Below, piece after piece: positions 1-9,309 of a DNA stretch of 64,000 nucleotides (the stretch's first letter is position 1; every line of letters begins with the position of its first letter). Both the position numbers and the translations under genes were made by a program. The stretch is from Affinundibacterium fentianense (GTDB lineage: Bacteria; Pseudomonadota; Gammaproteobacteria; Burkholderiales; Burkholderiaceae_D), in assembly GCF_018139545.1 (NCBI RefSeq), contig NZ_JAGSPJ010000001.1:1046664-1110663 (forward strand), read 5' to 3'. The notes beneath the pieces are model-generated. The model had not been told where the DNA came from, ran no database searches, and was given only the letters and a program-made list of their open reading frames with translations.

Positions 1-354
1 CAGTTGATCTTTGTTTGGTAATTTATTTGCCGCAACAATAATCTCGCCAGAACGAATCACAGCATCGTTATCTCCCGCCGCTGATGCTACCGACAAACGC
101 ATACGCTCAATCGTGAATGTTTCATTCACTGATTTATTTCCGATACGATCCGTCTCTTGCAATTTACCTAAAGCATCACGATATTTTTTTGCCTTATACA
201 ATTCGCCAGCTTGCTGTACCAGCTTACCAACTTCCGCGCGCATGGCTTCTTGTGCATAGGCTTGGTTGCCCGCAACACCAGTTAATTCAGGGACTGTCGC
301 ACAGCCAATTGCGGCGAGCAGAATAGCTAATTGTGATAAGCGTAGGTGCTTCAT
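1..354 (-). CDS. Secreted TPR-like protein of the TonB operon (partial, 3' end outside window)
   Basis: Reading on the minus strand from an ATG at 354, the frame stays open to the window edge (118 codons). The N-terminus is a signal peptide (MKHLRLSQLAILLAAIGCA...), with a possible lipobox around Ile-Gly-Cys, followed by helical sequence with the pattern EVGKLVQQAGELYKAKKYRDAL, which is typical of the first helix pair of a tetratricopeptide repeat. It lies downstream of tonB-exbB-exbD-exbD on the same strand, but a good terminator separates it from exbD, so it may be only partly co-transcribed. TPR proteins often follow TonB/ExbBD genes and are thought to assist assembly or peptidoglycan passage. 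The role here is inferred from position only. Confidence 0.7.
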   Translation of the reverse strand, partial: MKHLRLSQLAILLAAIGCATVPELTGVAGNQAYAQEAMRAEVGKLVQQAGELYKAKKYRDALGKLQETDRIGNKSVNETFTIERMRLSVASAAGDNDAVIRSGEIIVAANKLPNKDQL

Positions 355-468
355 ATTTGATCTCTCAATCAATAAAATCGATAAAATTAATAAACTTCGA
401 GCCTAACAAACTACGGGTTACACCGTGGATACGGCAGATTATCATAGCCTGCGCAAAACTCACAATAC

Positions 469-493
469 AAAAAAAGGCAGGGAAATCCCTGCC
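469..493 (-). terminator. Rho-independent terminator after exbD
   Basis: The arms GGCAGGGA (476-483) and TCCCTGCC (486-493) form an 8-bp stem. Read on the minus strand the hairpin is followed by a run of seven T. It sits just after the second exbD gene. Confidence 0.8.
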
Positions 494-546
494 CTCTTTC
501 TTTTAACAATCGTTCAAATTATATGAACCAATTGAAGTGAATATTC

Positions 547-975
547 TTACTTCAAAAATTGCTCGTTACCAATCATCCCAAGTTTCGTGATACCACGACT
601 TTGGGCAGCAGCCATCACGGCAGCAACAGATTTATAAGAAACCAAACGATTTGGTTGCAAATGAATCTCAGGTTGAGGATTCGTTGCTGCAGCTGCAGAC
701 AATTTATCTTCTAACTGGGTACGACTTACAACTTCACCATTCCACGTCATCGTGCCATCAAAATCAACGTCAATCTTAACTACCACAGGCGGTTCCGGTG
801 GAGGCTGATTTTGCGTATTTGTTGGCAAATTCAAATTGACAGCGTGATTGGCGATTGGCAATGTCGTAATAAACATAATAATCAACACCAACATGACGTC
901 GATCATTGGTGTCATATTCATTTCCATCATTGGTTCTGGATCACCACCAGAACCGGAGCTCATATTCATGCCCAT
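547..975 (-). CDS. exbD: Biopolymer transport protein ExbD (second copy)
   Basis: This is a 142-residue inner-membrane subunit of the TonB motor. ExbD dimers sit inside the ExbB pentamer and couple proton flow to TonB movement. A Met/Gly-rich cytoplasmic tail is followed by one membrane segment (about residues 22-42) that starts with the family motif TPMIDVMLVL. Asp26 in this motif is the expected proton-carrying residue. The remainder is the periplasmic ExbD domain. The gene lies 12 bp downstream of another exbD. Having two different ExbD subunits in tandem is common in TonB systems of Xanthomonas and betaproteobacteria. Confidence 0.93.
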   Translation of the reverse strand: MGMNMSSGSGGDPEPMMEMNMTPMIDVMLVLIIMFITTLPIANHAVNLNLPTNTQNQPPPEPPVVVKIDVDFDGTMTWNGEVVSRTQLEDKLSAAAATNPQPEIHLQPNRLVSYKSVAAVMAAAQSRGITKLGMIGNEQFLK

Positions 976-987
976 GCGATTCTCCTC

Positions 988-1419
988 TTAGCCTTTTGGT
1001 GGTGGTTCAAGTACGAAACCAACTTTTGCAATACCTGCACGTTGCACAGTCAAAATCGTTTTACCGATGGACTCATAGCGTGCGTTTTGATCGCCACGAA
1101 TATGAACCTCTGGTTGCGGAACTTTCACTGCTTCTTTTGCCATCAAATCAAACAAAGCATCATCAGAGGCGACTGGAGTGCGGATCCCGCCCCAGTAAAT
1201 ATCACCATCTTTGCTTACCGTGATGATCACGTTCTTAGCATCAGGATGATAATCTTCGTTCTTCTCAGCTGGCAACTGAACTTTTGTCAAGTCTAAAACT
1301 ACGGGTGATGTGATGATAAAGATAATCAACAAAACCAACATAATATCCACAAGTGGTGTGGTATTAATGGTGCTGTTGACTTGGTCTTCACCACCGTCAC
1401 CGCCGATTTGCATTCCCAT
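988..1419 (-). CDS. exbD: Biopolymer transport protein ExbD (first copy)
   Basis: This 143-residue ExbD/TolR family protein has a single membrane helix at about residues 21-41. The motif TPLVDIMLVLLIIF includes Asp25, the proton-conducting residue of the family. A periplasmic domain follows. It differs clearly from the downstream ExbD, so the two are paralogues and not a recent duplication. It is the third gene of tonB-exbB-exbD-exbD, 109 bp after exbB. The two ExbD proteins probably share one ExbB ring, or one is specialised for certain receptors; the sequence does not decide this. Confidence 0.93.
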   Translation of the reverse strand: MGMQIGGDGGEDQVNSTINTTPLVDIMLVLLIIFIITSPVVLDLTKVQLPAEKNEDYHPDAKNVIITVSKDGDIYWGGIRTPVASDDALFDLMAKEAVKVPQPEVHIRGDQNARYESIGKTILTVQRAGIAKVGFVLEPPPKG

Positions 1420-1528
1420 AATATTTTCTCTTTAGTGAACTCTTTTGCATCGATTCGAACAATCTACTAAAACCGCTCGGTGCAAAAGAGTTATCGTAAT
1501 AAAAACAACTTACTTCTTATTACTCAGA

Positions 1529-2413
1529 TTACTTATTTGAGTTAGCTTTGTTCATTGCACCAGACAAAACTACAGAGTGCAAATCAGCGCCGAATGCGTT
1601 GATGTCTTCCATTGCAGACTTGTTACGACGCAACAAGTAGTTGTAGCCCAATACTGCTGGAACCGCAACACCCAAACCAATTGCAGTCATGATCAAAGCA
1701 GAACCAACTGGACCCGCGACTTTATCGATAGAAGAGTTACCTGTAGAACCAATCGCTACCAAAGCGTGGTAAATACCCATAACTGTACCGAACAAACCGA
1801 TAAATGGTGCTGTAGAACCTACAGTTGCCAAGAATGTCAAACCTTCACCCAAACGGCTTTGTACTTTATCAACAGAACGTTGGATAGACATTGTTACCCA
1901 AGAGTTCAGGTCGATTTGTTCCAACAACGCACCTTCGTGGTGTTCACTTGCACTCAAGCCAGAATCAGCGATGAAACGGTATGGGCTACCTTCTTTCAAC
2001 ACTGACAAACCTGCAGCAACGTTTGCCGCTTTCCAAAACTTGCGTGCTTCTTTTGCTTGGTTGCTCAATTTAGCTAAGTCAATGATCTTAGTGATCAAAA
2101 TGTACCAACTAAACATAGACATGATCAACATGATTGCCAATGTTGCTTGGTCAACCAAAGTACCGTGTTTAATCAAGTGAGCCAAACTATATTGATCCAC
2201 AACTTCAGGAGCTTCACCAGCTGGAACAGAAGCATCAGGAGCAGCTGCTGCAGGCGCAGTCGCTTCCGCAGATGCTGGTGCAGCTGCAGCTGCTTCAGTC
2301 GTTGCAGCAGACGCGGATGCTTCTTGAGCGAATACAGGTGCGGTTGTCATTGTAGCTGTCAATGCAAACAAAATTGCCGCCAGGAATGTGCTTACTTTAG
2401 CGCGGGTTTTCAT
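1529..2413 (-). CDS. exbB: TonB-system proton channel ExbB (MotA/TolQ/ExbB family)
   Basis: A 294-residue inner-membrane protein that forms the pentameric channel of the ExbBD-TonB motor. The N-terminus is a cleavable signal peptide ending near AQEAS, then an Ala/Pro/Glu-rich periplasmic extension to about residue 70. This extended form is the 'long' ExbB known from Pseudomonas and Xanthomonas. Three membrane segments follow. The family signature FIGLFGTVMGIYHALVAIG (about residues 204-222) and the last helix with AIGLGVAVPAVLGYNYL are clear. The gene lies 93 bp after tonB, on the same strand. Confidence 0.93.
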   Translation of the reverse strand: MKTRAKVSTFLAAILFALTATMTTAPVFAQEASASAATTEAAAAAPASAEATAPAAAAPDASVPAGEAPEVVDQYSLAHLIKHGTLVDQATLAIMLIMSMFSWYILITKIIDLAKLSNQAKEARKFWKAANVAAGLSVLKEGSPYRFIADSGLSASEHHEGALLEQIDLNSWVTMSIQRSVDKVQSRLGEGLTFLATVGSTAPFIGLFGTVMGIYHALVAIGSTGNSSIDKVAGPVGSALIMTAIGLGVAVPAVLGYNYLLRRNKSAMEDINAFGADLHSVVLSGAMNKANSNK

Positions 2414-2506
2414 GTAGATACTTCCTTTAAAAAAAATTTAATACTTACGTTGGTTGTGAGTAAAACGATACTTTTTTTGTGACTCTTGTTACATGTTGGC
2501 TCTGTT

Positions 2507-3175
2507 TTAATCAAGCTTCCAAACGTATTCAACTTGAGTCGTGGTAGCCTGCGGCTTGCCGTCCACTGTTCCAGGTTTATTTTTGCACGACCCAGACAAC
2601 AATTGGGCACGCACTGCATTATCTAGACCCCTGAATCCACTAGATTTTGCGATTGCTACATCGGTGACTGAACCATCTGCACCAATTGTAACTGTCAACC
2701 TTGTTACACCGGTTTCTTCATTGCGCAACGAAGCACGTGGGTACTCTGGTGTGCAACCTGCCTGTTGAAAGTCAACACGGCCAGGAACGATTACCGGACC
2801 AGCTGCTGCTTTTGGCGCTTCAGCTACTGGTGCAGCTGACTTTGTCATCACATTGCTATCTGGTTTTACATTAGAAACAGCCGAAATAGCGTTTGGCGAA
2901 GGAGTCTGCTGCGCAACCTGAACCTCTGGTGGAGGAATAAATGGTGGCGGCGGCGTCATCAATTTTGGTGGCGGCGGCGGTGGCGTATCTGGCGGTGGTG
3001 GTGGTGGCGGCGGCGTCTCCTTCACCACAGCTTCCATCGGCTTTTGAATAAACTTAGCGATCTTACTACCTAAGCCGTTCATTAAAGCCCAGCCTAATAT
3101 AATGTGAAAAACAATTACCAAACCTAAACCAAAAAATTTCTTTCCCGGTTCCTGTTGGCGTCCTGAAAAATCCAT
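2507..3175 (-). CDS. tonB: Energy transducer TonB
   Basis: A 222-residue protein that spans the periplasm and passes proton-motive energy to outer-membrane receptors. It has one N-terminal membrane anchor (residues 17-35), a proline-rich rod with runs of six to eight prolines (residues 55-85), and a C-terminal TonB domain with YPRASLRNEETGVTRLTVTI and a final VEYVWKLD. It heads the operon tonB-exbB-exbD-exbD-TPR. No convincing Fur box was found upstream, so iron control cannot be claimed. Two cysteines in the C-terminal domain (in AGCTPEYP and SGSCKN) could form a disulfide. Confidence 0.93.
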   Translation of the reverse strand: MDFSGRQQEPGKKFFGLGLVIVFHIILGWALMNGLGSKIAKFIQKPMEAVVKETPPPPPPPPDTPPPPPPKLMTPPPPFIPPPEVQVAQQTPSPNAISAVSNVKPDSNVMTKSAAPVAEAPKAAAGPVIVPGRVDFQQAGCTPEYPRASLRNEETGVTRLTVTIGADGSVTDVAIAKSSGFRGLDNAVRAQLLSGSCKNKPGTVDGKPQATTTQVEYVWKLD

Positions 3176-4255
3176 ACCTACTCCTCCAATACCACAACAA
3201 TTTCAATTAGGTTCAAACGCGCGAAACCTTTGCTTACGATAGTTTCAATCGCTCATCTTGAAAATGAACGAATCATACTTATCTCTACAACCTGCAATTC
3301 GCTCGTCAACAAGTTGCATCGACTTACCGTTTGCGCCCCCATATTCGCATGAAAGTAGAAACCACGGTTTCTTCGACTCACGCAAATATTACTATTCACT
3401 TACAAATCGTTTAGTTACTTTAGTTACTTCAGTCAACACTTGCCCTACCAGACCTACGTTCACTGAACTCAAATCATATCTTGAAAAGATATGCCGAAAA
3501 TTGAAGCGGCTGTTTTGTCTTTCTTATTCACCAAGAATTGACAAATAACTTTCAACAAAACATTGTTTTTTTTAAATCTTCGCGAAAAACAGCGCTTATT
3601 TTGACACAATTAAAGCAATCAATGGAAGTCGCTTCTATGCTGCTCCGCAACATTAATTTACCACGAGGCAAGCTTTGAAGTTTCCGATATCTATTTAATC
3701 ATAATTCAATCAAAAATGACTAAAATGACTAAAAAAATACACGGTTACCGATTGCTTTGAACTTTCCAAAAGAAAATATTATCTTCAATATATTAAGTTC
3801 TTTTCTTGCGGCAACGATTCTAATGGGAAATATCAAACCTGTGTCAAGTAAGCGTAGAAAAGTCTTGCAAAATCGAAGAAAATTCGCGCATTTCTACAAC
3901 AGTGCTTGCTTTTTTTACGCTAAGATTGCCGAGCTGTGCATGATGAACTATATTTTTTTACAAATTCATGACAATTCTGAGCGCATCTGTTTAAGTCAAA
4001 CACGAAGTTTTATATTTGCCCTATCGAGTCCGAACCACTACAATTCCGACCTATCAGTAAATTCTGAGGCAACATTTCCCCTCTACTCGTAAAGTATTGT
4101 CGAATCAAATGGTATTCGCAATTAGGGAAATGAAAAATATCGTGTCAAACGATCCTATTCAATTGACACGCTGGCTGCGGAACGAACATTTAAAACTATT
4201 TTGCGTGGGACATCATTAATAAGTCGAGCGCCCCACAATTACACTTGGAGTTGAT
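3176..4255. other. 1.08-kb gene-poor spacer between divergent tonB and fabI
   Basis: This AT-rich stretch has only short open frames without ribosome-binding sites or recognisable protein patterns. It must contain the promoters of the tonB operon (minus) and fabI (plus). A TTGACA at 4163-4168 lies about 90 bp before the fabI start, but its -10 partner is weak (ACATTT at a 17-bp spacing). A small direct repeat of ATGACTAAA is visible near 3716-3735. No RNA gene or mobile element was recognised. Confidence 0.5.
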
Positions 4256-5038
4256 ATGGCATTTTTGCAAGGCAAGAGAATACTCATTACTGGTTTACTG
4301 TCCAACCGCTCAATTGCATACGGTATCGCACAAGCCTGTCATCGCGAGGGGGCAGAACTTGCCTTCACCTACGTTGGCGAACGCTTCAAGGATCGTATTA
4401 CTGAGTTCGCCAAAGAATTCAACAGCGATCTCGTATTCGATTGCGACGTGAGCAGCGATGAACAAATCGCAGCGGTCTTTAGCGATCTCTCGAAAACTTG
4501 GGAAAAATTAGACGGCGTTGTTCATGCAATCGGATTTGCACCGCGTGAAGCAATCGCCGGAGACTTCTTAGATGGTTTCTCACGTGAAGCTTTCCGTATT
4601 GCCCATGATATTTCCGCGTACAGCTTCCCTGCACTTGCTAAAGCCGCACTTCCAATGATGAATGAAAATTCGTCGTTCTTGACTCTGTCTTATTTAGGCG
4701 CAATCCGTGCTATTCCTTATTACAATACAATGGGACTTGCTAAAGCCTCACTTGAGGCGAGCGTCCGATATCTTGCAGAGAATTTAGGCAAAAAGGGAAT
4801 TCGTGTAAATGGCATTTCCGCAGGCCCAATCAAGACTTTGGCTGCAAGTGGCATCAAAGATTTCAGCACCTTGCTTGGTTTCGTTGCCGAGCACGCGCCA
4901 TTGCGCCGTAATGTCACCATTGAAGAAGTAGGCAATACCGCTGCTTTCCTGCTTTCAAACTTGGCAAGCGGAATTACTGGTGAAATCACATACGTCGACG
5001 GCGGTTTTTCGCATGTAATGGGACTGACACCTGATTAA
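4256..5038 (+). CDS. fabI: Enoyl-[acyl-carrier-protein] reductase FabI
   Basis: This 260-residue cytosolic enzyme catalyses the last, NADH-dependent reduction in each cycle of type II fatty-acid synthesis. It is a short-chain dehydrogenase fold. The N-terminus [20 protein letters not shown] is the FabI form of the dinucleotide-binding motif, and the catalytic pair is Tyr156 and Lys163 in YNTMGLAK, the same numbering as in E. coli FabI. Tyr146, which helps hold substrate in FabI, is also present (TLSYLG). This is the triclosan-target enzyme class. The start is supported by GGAG seven bases upstream. It is transcribed alone, with long spacers on both sides. Confidence 0.96.
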   Translation: MAFLQGKRILITGLLSNRSIAYGIAQACHREGAELAFTYVGERFKDRITEFAKEFNSDLVFDCDVSSDEQIAAVFSDLSKTWEKLDGVVHAIGFAPREAIAGDFLDGFSREAFRIAHDISAYSFPALAKAALPMMNENSSFLTLSYLGAIRAIPYYNTMGLAKASLEASVRYLAENLGKKGIRVNGISAGPIKTLAASGIKDFSTLLGFVAEHAPLRRNVTIEEVGNTAAFLLSNLASGITGEITYVDGGFSHVMGLTPD

Positions 5039-5263
5039 TGTCATTTCTTCTGTTTAAAACAAGTTAGGAGCTTCAGCAGTGCTTTGAAGCTCCAACGAGC
5101 AAGCTCAATTCTGTATGCAAAAATCGTGGATTCCTTTTCAAGAGGCTTGCATAAAAAAGATCAAGCGTAACTCACCGTCCTAAAGAACAAAGATTCCTGA
5201 ATACGCGCATTAGCTTTTCAAATGCAATCAAATCTTTTTGATGCGTTATTAATCAATTTAATG

Positions 5264-5560
5264 TATAGTCTCGTTTTTGCACTGCAATATAAATTAAATT
5301 GCAGTCTTTGTAGTAGGTAGCAACATCGCCCTTGCAAATCAAATAAAGATATTGCAATGTAAAGCCCTCCCGCCCTGTATGTCTGGTTTCACACATAGAC
5401 ATCGTCCCGGCGCAAAGCTTTTGTGCCGAAATTTCAACGTATTCCTAATTTGTACCAAATTTTGGTACGGGTTTTCTTTGTTCATTTCGATTGGTTGACG
5501 CTGCTTTTTTTGCGCGCTCGGTGTTTGCCGTGCGCGGATTCATAACGAAAGAAGAACACA
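5264..5560 (+). promoter_or_regulatory. Long structured 5' leader and putative promoter of the RNA helicase gene
   Basis: A possible -10 box TATAGT lies at 5264-5269, with no good -35 at standard spacing. The next 290 bases hold at least five inverted repeats: 5282-5304 (CTGCAAT/ATTGCAG), 5379-5402 (ATGTCT/AGACAT), 5408-5428 (CGGCGCAA/TTGTGCCG), 5452-5468 (GTACCAA/TTGGTAC), and an imperfect one at 5512-5534. Long folded leaders are known for cold-induced RNA helicase and cold-shock mRNAs. A thermo- or autoregulatory role is inferred here. Confidence 0.45.
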
Positions 5561-6988
5561 ATGACTTTTGAAACACTTGGCCTCCACACCTCCATCCTTC
5601 GAGCAATCGCTGATGCCGGTTACACAACGCCAACCGCAGTGCAACAGCAAGCAGTACCAGCTGCGATCGCTGGTCGTGACCTGTTGGTGTCCTCGCAAAC
5701 TGGCTCTGGCAAAACTGCCGCATTCATGTTGCCTGCTTTGCATAAATTTGCAGCGGCAGCAGATGTCATGACGCCTGCTAGCGGCAAAACGCCAAATCAA
5801 GAACGTCAAGCTGCTCGCTCACGCGGCGAACGTCCACGCTTTCAAGCTGCAAAACCAAAAATGTTGGTACTGACGCCAACTCGTGAATTGGCTTTGCAAG
5901 TAACAACAGCAACCGATAAATACAGTGCGTATTCACGTCGCGTAAAGGCAGTGTCAATTTTGGGTGGTATGCCTTACCCAAAACAAATGCAATTATTGTC
6001 ACGCAATCCAGAAATTTTAGTGGCTACGCCAGGCCGTTTAATTGATCACATGGAATCGGGCAAAATTGATTTCTCTGAATTAGAAATTTTGGTATTAGAC
6101 GAAGCGGATCGCATGCTCGATATGGGCTTTATCGAAGACATCGAAAAGATCGTTGCAGCGACTCCAGAAAGCCGTCAAACCATGTTGTTCTCTGCAACAT
6201 TAGATGGCGTAGTCGGTAGTATGGCGCGTCGCATCACTAAAGATCCATTAGTTATTCAAATTGCAGGCTCTTCCACTAAACACGAAAACATTCAACAAAA
6301 GGTTCACTTCGTTGATGACTTGTCACACAAGAACCGTTTGTTAGACCATTTATTGCGTGATGAATCTTTGGATCAAGCCGTCGTATTTACCGCAACAAAA
6401 CGCGACGCAGATACAATCGCTGATCGTTTAAATATCGCAGGTTTCGCAGCCGCTGCTTTGCACGGTGATATGCATCAAGGCGCACGTAATCGCACCTTAG
6501 ATTCACTGCGTCGTGGTCAAGTTCGTGTTTTGGTCGCAACCGATGTGGCAGCACGCGGAATTGACGTTCCTGGCATCACGCATGTATTTAATTATGATTT
6601 GCCTAAGTTCCCAGAAGATTATGTACACCGTATCGGTCGTACAGGTCGTGCTGGTCGTAAAGGCTTGGCAGTCTCTTTGGTGAATCATGCGGAAGGCATC
6701 AACGTCAAACGTATCGAACGTTTTACCAAGCAATTAATTCCTGTCGATGTTATTGAAGGTTTTGAACCAAAGAAAAGCGCAATGGCTGCACGATCACCAG
6801 CACGTAAGCCAAGTGGCTGGAAACCAGGCGACAAGCGTTCAACAGGTAATAATTTTGGCAATAGCAAACCAGGTCAACGCAGCTTCTCCAAACCGAATGC
6901 AGCGCCACGTAGTGAAGGCGGCGGATTTGGTGGCGGTGCGAAATCGCGATTTGGCGACGCAAGCCGTCGTTCGTTTAGCGATCGTTAA
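5561..6988 (+). CDS. rhlE: DEAD-box ATP-dependent RNA helicase, RhlE type
   Basis: A 475-residue RNA helicase that remodels RNA duplexes, typically in ribosome assembly, mRNA decay or cold adaptation. The motifs appear in order: Q motif (F3...Q28), Walker A SQTGSGKT (residues 45-52), PTRELA, DEAD (180-183), SAT (in LFSATL), and HRIGRTGRAG near residue 350. The C-terminal tail of about 90 residues is basic and rich in Gly, Ser and Arg with GGGFGGG, which is an RNA-binding extension seen in RhlE-like proteins. A strong terminator follows at 7021-7047. It is monocistronic. The subfamily assignment is less certain than the family. Confidence 0.93.
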   Translation: MTFETLGLHTSILRAIADAGYTTPTAVQQQAVPAAIAGRDLLVSSQTGSGKTAAFMLPALHKFAAAADVMTPASGKTPNQERQAARSRGERPRFQAAKPKMLVLTPTRELALQVTTATDKYSAYSRRVKAVSILGGMPYPKQMQLLSRNPEILVATPGRLIDHMESGKIDFSELEILVLDEADRMLDMGFIEDIEKIVAATPESRQTMLFSATLDGVVGSMARRITKDPLVIQIAGSSTKHENIQQKVHFVDDLSHKNRLLDHLLRDESLDQAVVFTATKRDADTIADRLNIAGFAAAALHGDMHQGARNRTLDSLRRGQVRVLVATDVAARGIDVPGITHVFNYDLPKFPEDYVHRIGRTGRAGRKGLAVSLVNHAEGINVKRIERFTKQLIPVDVIEGFEPKKSAMAARSPARKPSGWKPGDKRSTGNNFGNSKPGQRSFSKPNAAPRSEGGGFGGGAKSRFGDASRRSFSDR

Positions 6989-7020
6989 TCAAATTGATGA
7001 TTGACTAGTCGGAAAACAAA

Positions 7021-7047
7021 AGCGATCTCATTGAGGTCGCTTTTTTT
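7021..7047 (+). terminator. Rho-independent terminator after the RNA helicase gene
   Basis: AGCGATCTC and GAGGTCGCT form a 9-bp stem with one G-T pair and a three-base loop, followed by seven T. Confidence 0.88.
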
Positions 7048-7073
7048 ATGCACTTCACATCATCCATTGTTTT

Positions 7074-7103
7074 TTCGACTTTGCGCTAGCTCTCCCCTAT
7101 AAT
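7074..7103 (+). promoter_or_regulatory. Putative promoter of selD-tal
   Basis: A perfect -10 hexamer TATAAT lies at 7098-7103, 43 bp before the selD start. A weak -35 (TTCGAC, 7074-7079) stands 18 bp upstream. Confidence 0.45.
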
Positions 7104-7146
7104 TCCTATTCCATTCCTTCGACCTTTCATCATTTTTTAGAATGCT

Positions 7147-8190
7147 ATGAGTACAGCACCGATACGTCTCACTTCCTTTTCTCATGGCGGCGGTTGTGGC
7201 TGCAAAATTGCGCCGGGTGTATTGGCGGAGATTCTCAAAAAATCGGGTGGATTCCCAATTCCGGAAGCGCTCATGGTTGGTATAGAAACATCCGACGATG
7301 CTGCCGTTTATCGCCTGAATGATGAACAAGCCTTGATTGCAACGACCGATTTTTTCATGCCGATTGTTGACGATCCTTTTGATTTTGGCCGAATTGCCGC
7401 AACGAATGCCATCTCCGACGTGTATGCGATGGGTGGCACACCGATTATGGCCTTAGCTCTGGTTGGCATGCCTATCAATCAAATTCCGCTAGAAGTGATT
7501 GGTAAGATCATTGAAGGCGGTGAAAGCATTTGTCGTGAAGCGGGAATCCCTATCGCAGGCGGCCATAGCATCGATTCTGTTGAGCCAATTTATGGTCTAG
7601 TAGTGATGGGATTAATTCATCCATCTAAGGTCAAACGCAATTCAGCAGCGCAAGTTGGTGACAAAATCATTTTAGGCAAGCCCTTAGGTGTTGGGGTACT
7701 TTCCGCTGCACTCAAAAAACAAAAATTAGATGAGGCGGGCTATACCAACATGCTTGAAAATACAACTAAGCTAAATAAGCCTGGTCAAGCATTATCAGAA
7801 TTAGATGGAGTCCATGCCATGACCGATGTCACAGGCTTTGGTCTTCTCGGGCATCTGCTGGAAATTTGCCGTGGTGCCCAAGTGAGTGCCAAGCTCAACC
7901 TTGCTAACATCCCTTTTTTACCGCAAGTACAAGCATTAGCAAGCGCTGGATGCATTACTGGCGCCTCAGCTCGCAACTTTGCTGCCTATGGGCACGAAGT
8001 CATTCTTAATCAAACCGACGCGATTACTCAAGCCCTACTCTGTGATCCACAAACGTCCGGCGGCTTACTCGTTGCCTGCGCTCCCGATTCTGTAGAGCAG
8101 GTTCTAGAATTATTTCATAAAAATAATTTTAAAGACGCGGCAGTGATTGGCGATATCCTCGCCGGCCCAGCGCAAATTCAGGTCAGTTAA
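7147..8190 (+). CDS. selD: Selenide, water dikinase (selenophosphate synthetase)
   Basis: This 347-residue enzyme makes selenophosphate from selenide and ATP. Selenophosphate is the selenium donor for selenocysteine tRNA and for 2-selenouridine in tRNA. The N-terminus has the glycine-rich HGGGCGCK motif with Cys17 and Lys20 at the same positions as the E. coli catalytic residues, so the active site uses cysteine and not selenocysteine. The PurM-like body includes TSDDAAVY and ATTDFFMP. The usual partners (selA, selB, or mnmH/selU) are not next to it. It is followed 41 bp later by transaldolase on the same strand. Confidence 0.95.
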   Translation: MSTAPIRLTSFSHGGGCGCKIAPGVLAEILKKSGGFPIPEALMVGIETSDDAAVYRLNDEQALIATTDFFMPIVDDPFDFGRIAATNAISDVYAMGGTPIMALALVGMPINQIPLEVIGKIIEGGESICREAGIPIAGGHSIDSVEPIYGLVVMGLIHPSKVKRNSAAQVGDKIILGKPLGVGVLSAALKKQKLDEAGYTNMLENTTKLNKPGQALSELDGVHAMTDVTGFGLLGHLLEICRGAQVSAKLNLANIPFLPQVQALASAGCITGASARNFAAYGHEVILNQTDAITQALLCDPQTSGGLLVACAPDSVEQVLELFHKNNFKDAAVIGDILAGPAQIQVS

Positions 8191-8231
8191 TACGCTCTAT
8201 CTACTCCACTTACATTCTCACATTAGCCATC

Positions 8232-9167
8232 ATGAATCAACTTGAACAGCTCAAACAATACACAACCGTTGTCGCCGATACAGGTGACTTTCAATCGATG
8301 CAAGCCTATACACCGCGCGATGCAACGACCAATCCCTCTTTGATTTTAAAAGCGGTTCAAAAAGCCGAATATCAGCCCTTGTTAGCGGAAGTTATCGCCC
8401 GTAATGCAGGCAAATCAAGCGATGAGATTATTGATCAACTCCTCATCAGTTTTGGCTTGAAAATATTGGAAATTGTTCCGGGTCGTGTCTCGACGGAAAC
8501 GGATGCCAGACTGTCATTTGATACCGAGGCAACTGTCGCTAAAGGCCGTCAATTAATTGCCTTATACGAAGCCGCTGGGATTCCGCGCGAACGTGTCTTG
8601 ATCAAGATTGCTTCGACGTGGGAAGGTATACGCGCCGCAGAGATTCTGGAGAAGGAAGGCATACGTTGCAATATGACTTTATTGTTTTGTTTGGCACAGG
8701 CTGCGGCTTGTGCTGAAGCGGGTGCGCAATTAATTTCTCCATTTGTAGGACGCATTTACGACTGGTTCAAAAAGCAAACTGGCCAAGAAATTTATGGCGC
8801 GGATGATCCTGGTGTTTTATCCGTTAAACGAATCTTCAACTACTATCGAAAATTCGGCTATCGCACAGAAATTATGGGCGCAAGTTTTCGCAATACCTCA
8901 CAAATTTTAGAACTTGCCGGTTGTGACTTATTAACGATCAGTCCAGATTTATTGCAAAAACTCAATGACTCAGAGACAACCGTGTCCCAAAAACTCAATC
9001 CTGAAAGTGCGCAATCCGCTGAAATGGAAAAATTAGATATCAGTGAAAAAACCTTCCGTTTTATGCTCAACGAAGATGCGATGGCGACAGAAAAGCTAGC
9101 AGAAGGAATTCGTTTATTTTGTGCTGATACGATAAAACTAGAAAGTATGATCGCCAGTATGCGCTAA
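8232..9167 (+). CDS. tal: Transaldolase (TalB type)
   Basis: A 311-residue cytosolic enzyme of the non-oxidative pentose phosphate pathway. It moves a dihydroxyacetone unit from sedoheptulose-7-phosphate to glyceraldehyde-3-phosphate. The Schiff-base lysine is Lys125 in [11 protein letters not shown], and the second signature [13 protein letters not shown] is at residues 26-38. The length and motif set match class I transaldolases of the E. coli TalB group. It probably shares a transcript with selD (41-bp gap). That pairing has no obvious metabolic logic. Confidence 0.95.
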   Translation: MNQLEQLKQYTTVVADTGDFQSMQAYTPRDATTNPSLILKAVQKAEYQPLLAEVIARNAGKSSDEIIDQLLISFGLKILEIVPGRVSTETDARLSFDTEATVAKGRQLIALYEAAGIPRERVLIKIASTWEGIRAAEILEKEGIRCNMTLLFCLAQAAACAEAGAQLISPFVGRIYDWFKKQTGQEIYGADDPGVLSVKRIFNYYRKFGYRTEIMGASFRNTSQILELAGCDLLTISPDLLQKLNDSETTVSQKLNPESAQSAEMEKLDISEKTFRFMLNEDAMATEKLAEGIRLFCADTIKLESMIASMR

Positions 9168-9269
9168 TCGCTTGTAGTAAGACTGAGCGTAGAGTATTGA
9201 ACACTATGAGTACGAAGCACAACTCGTTAGGACGGGCTGAGTCGCACATATTTCCATCTACAAGGCTAT

Positions 9270-9300
9270 AAGAAAAGCCGCATTGACAATCAATGCGGCC
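9270..9300 (-). terminator. Rho-independent terminator after rnhA
   Basis: GCCGCATTG and CAATGCGGC form a 9-bp stem (9277-9299). On the minus strand the stem is followed by TTTTCTTAT, so it serves rnhA. It may also stop the convergent tal transcript. Confidence 0.75.
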
Positions 9301-9309
9301 TCTATCAAG

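Noticed and set aside
3176-3300. Fur box upstream of tonB
   Set aside because: No stretch comes close to the 19-bp Fur consensus on either strand by eye.
3258-4092. Two open frames (3258-3548 and 3757-4092, plus strand) in the tonB-fabI spacer
   Set aside because: No ribosome-binding sites, the second starts with TTG, compositions look random and no domain pattern is visible.
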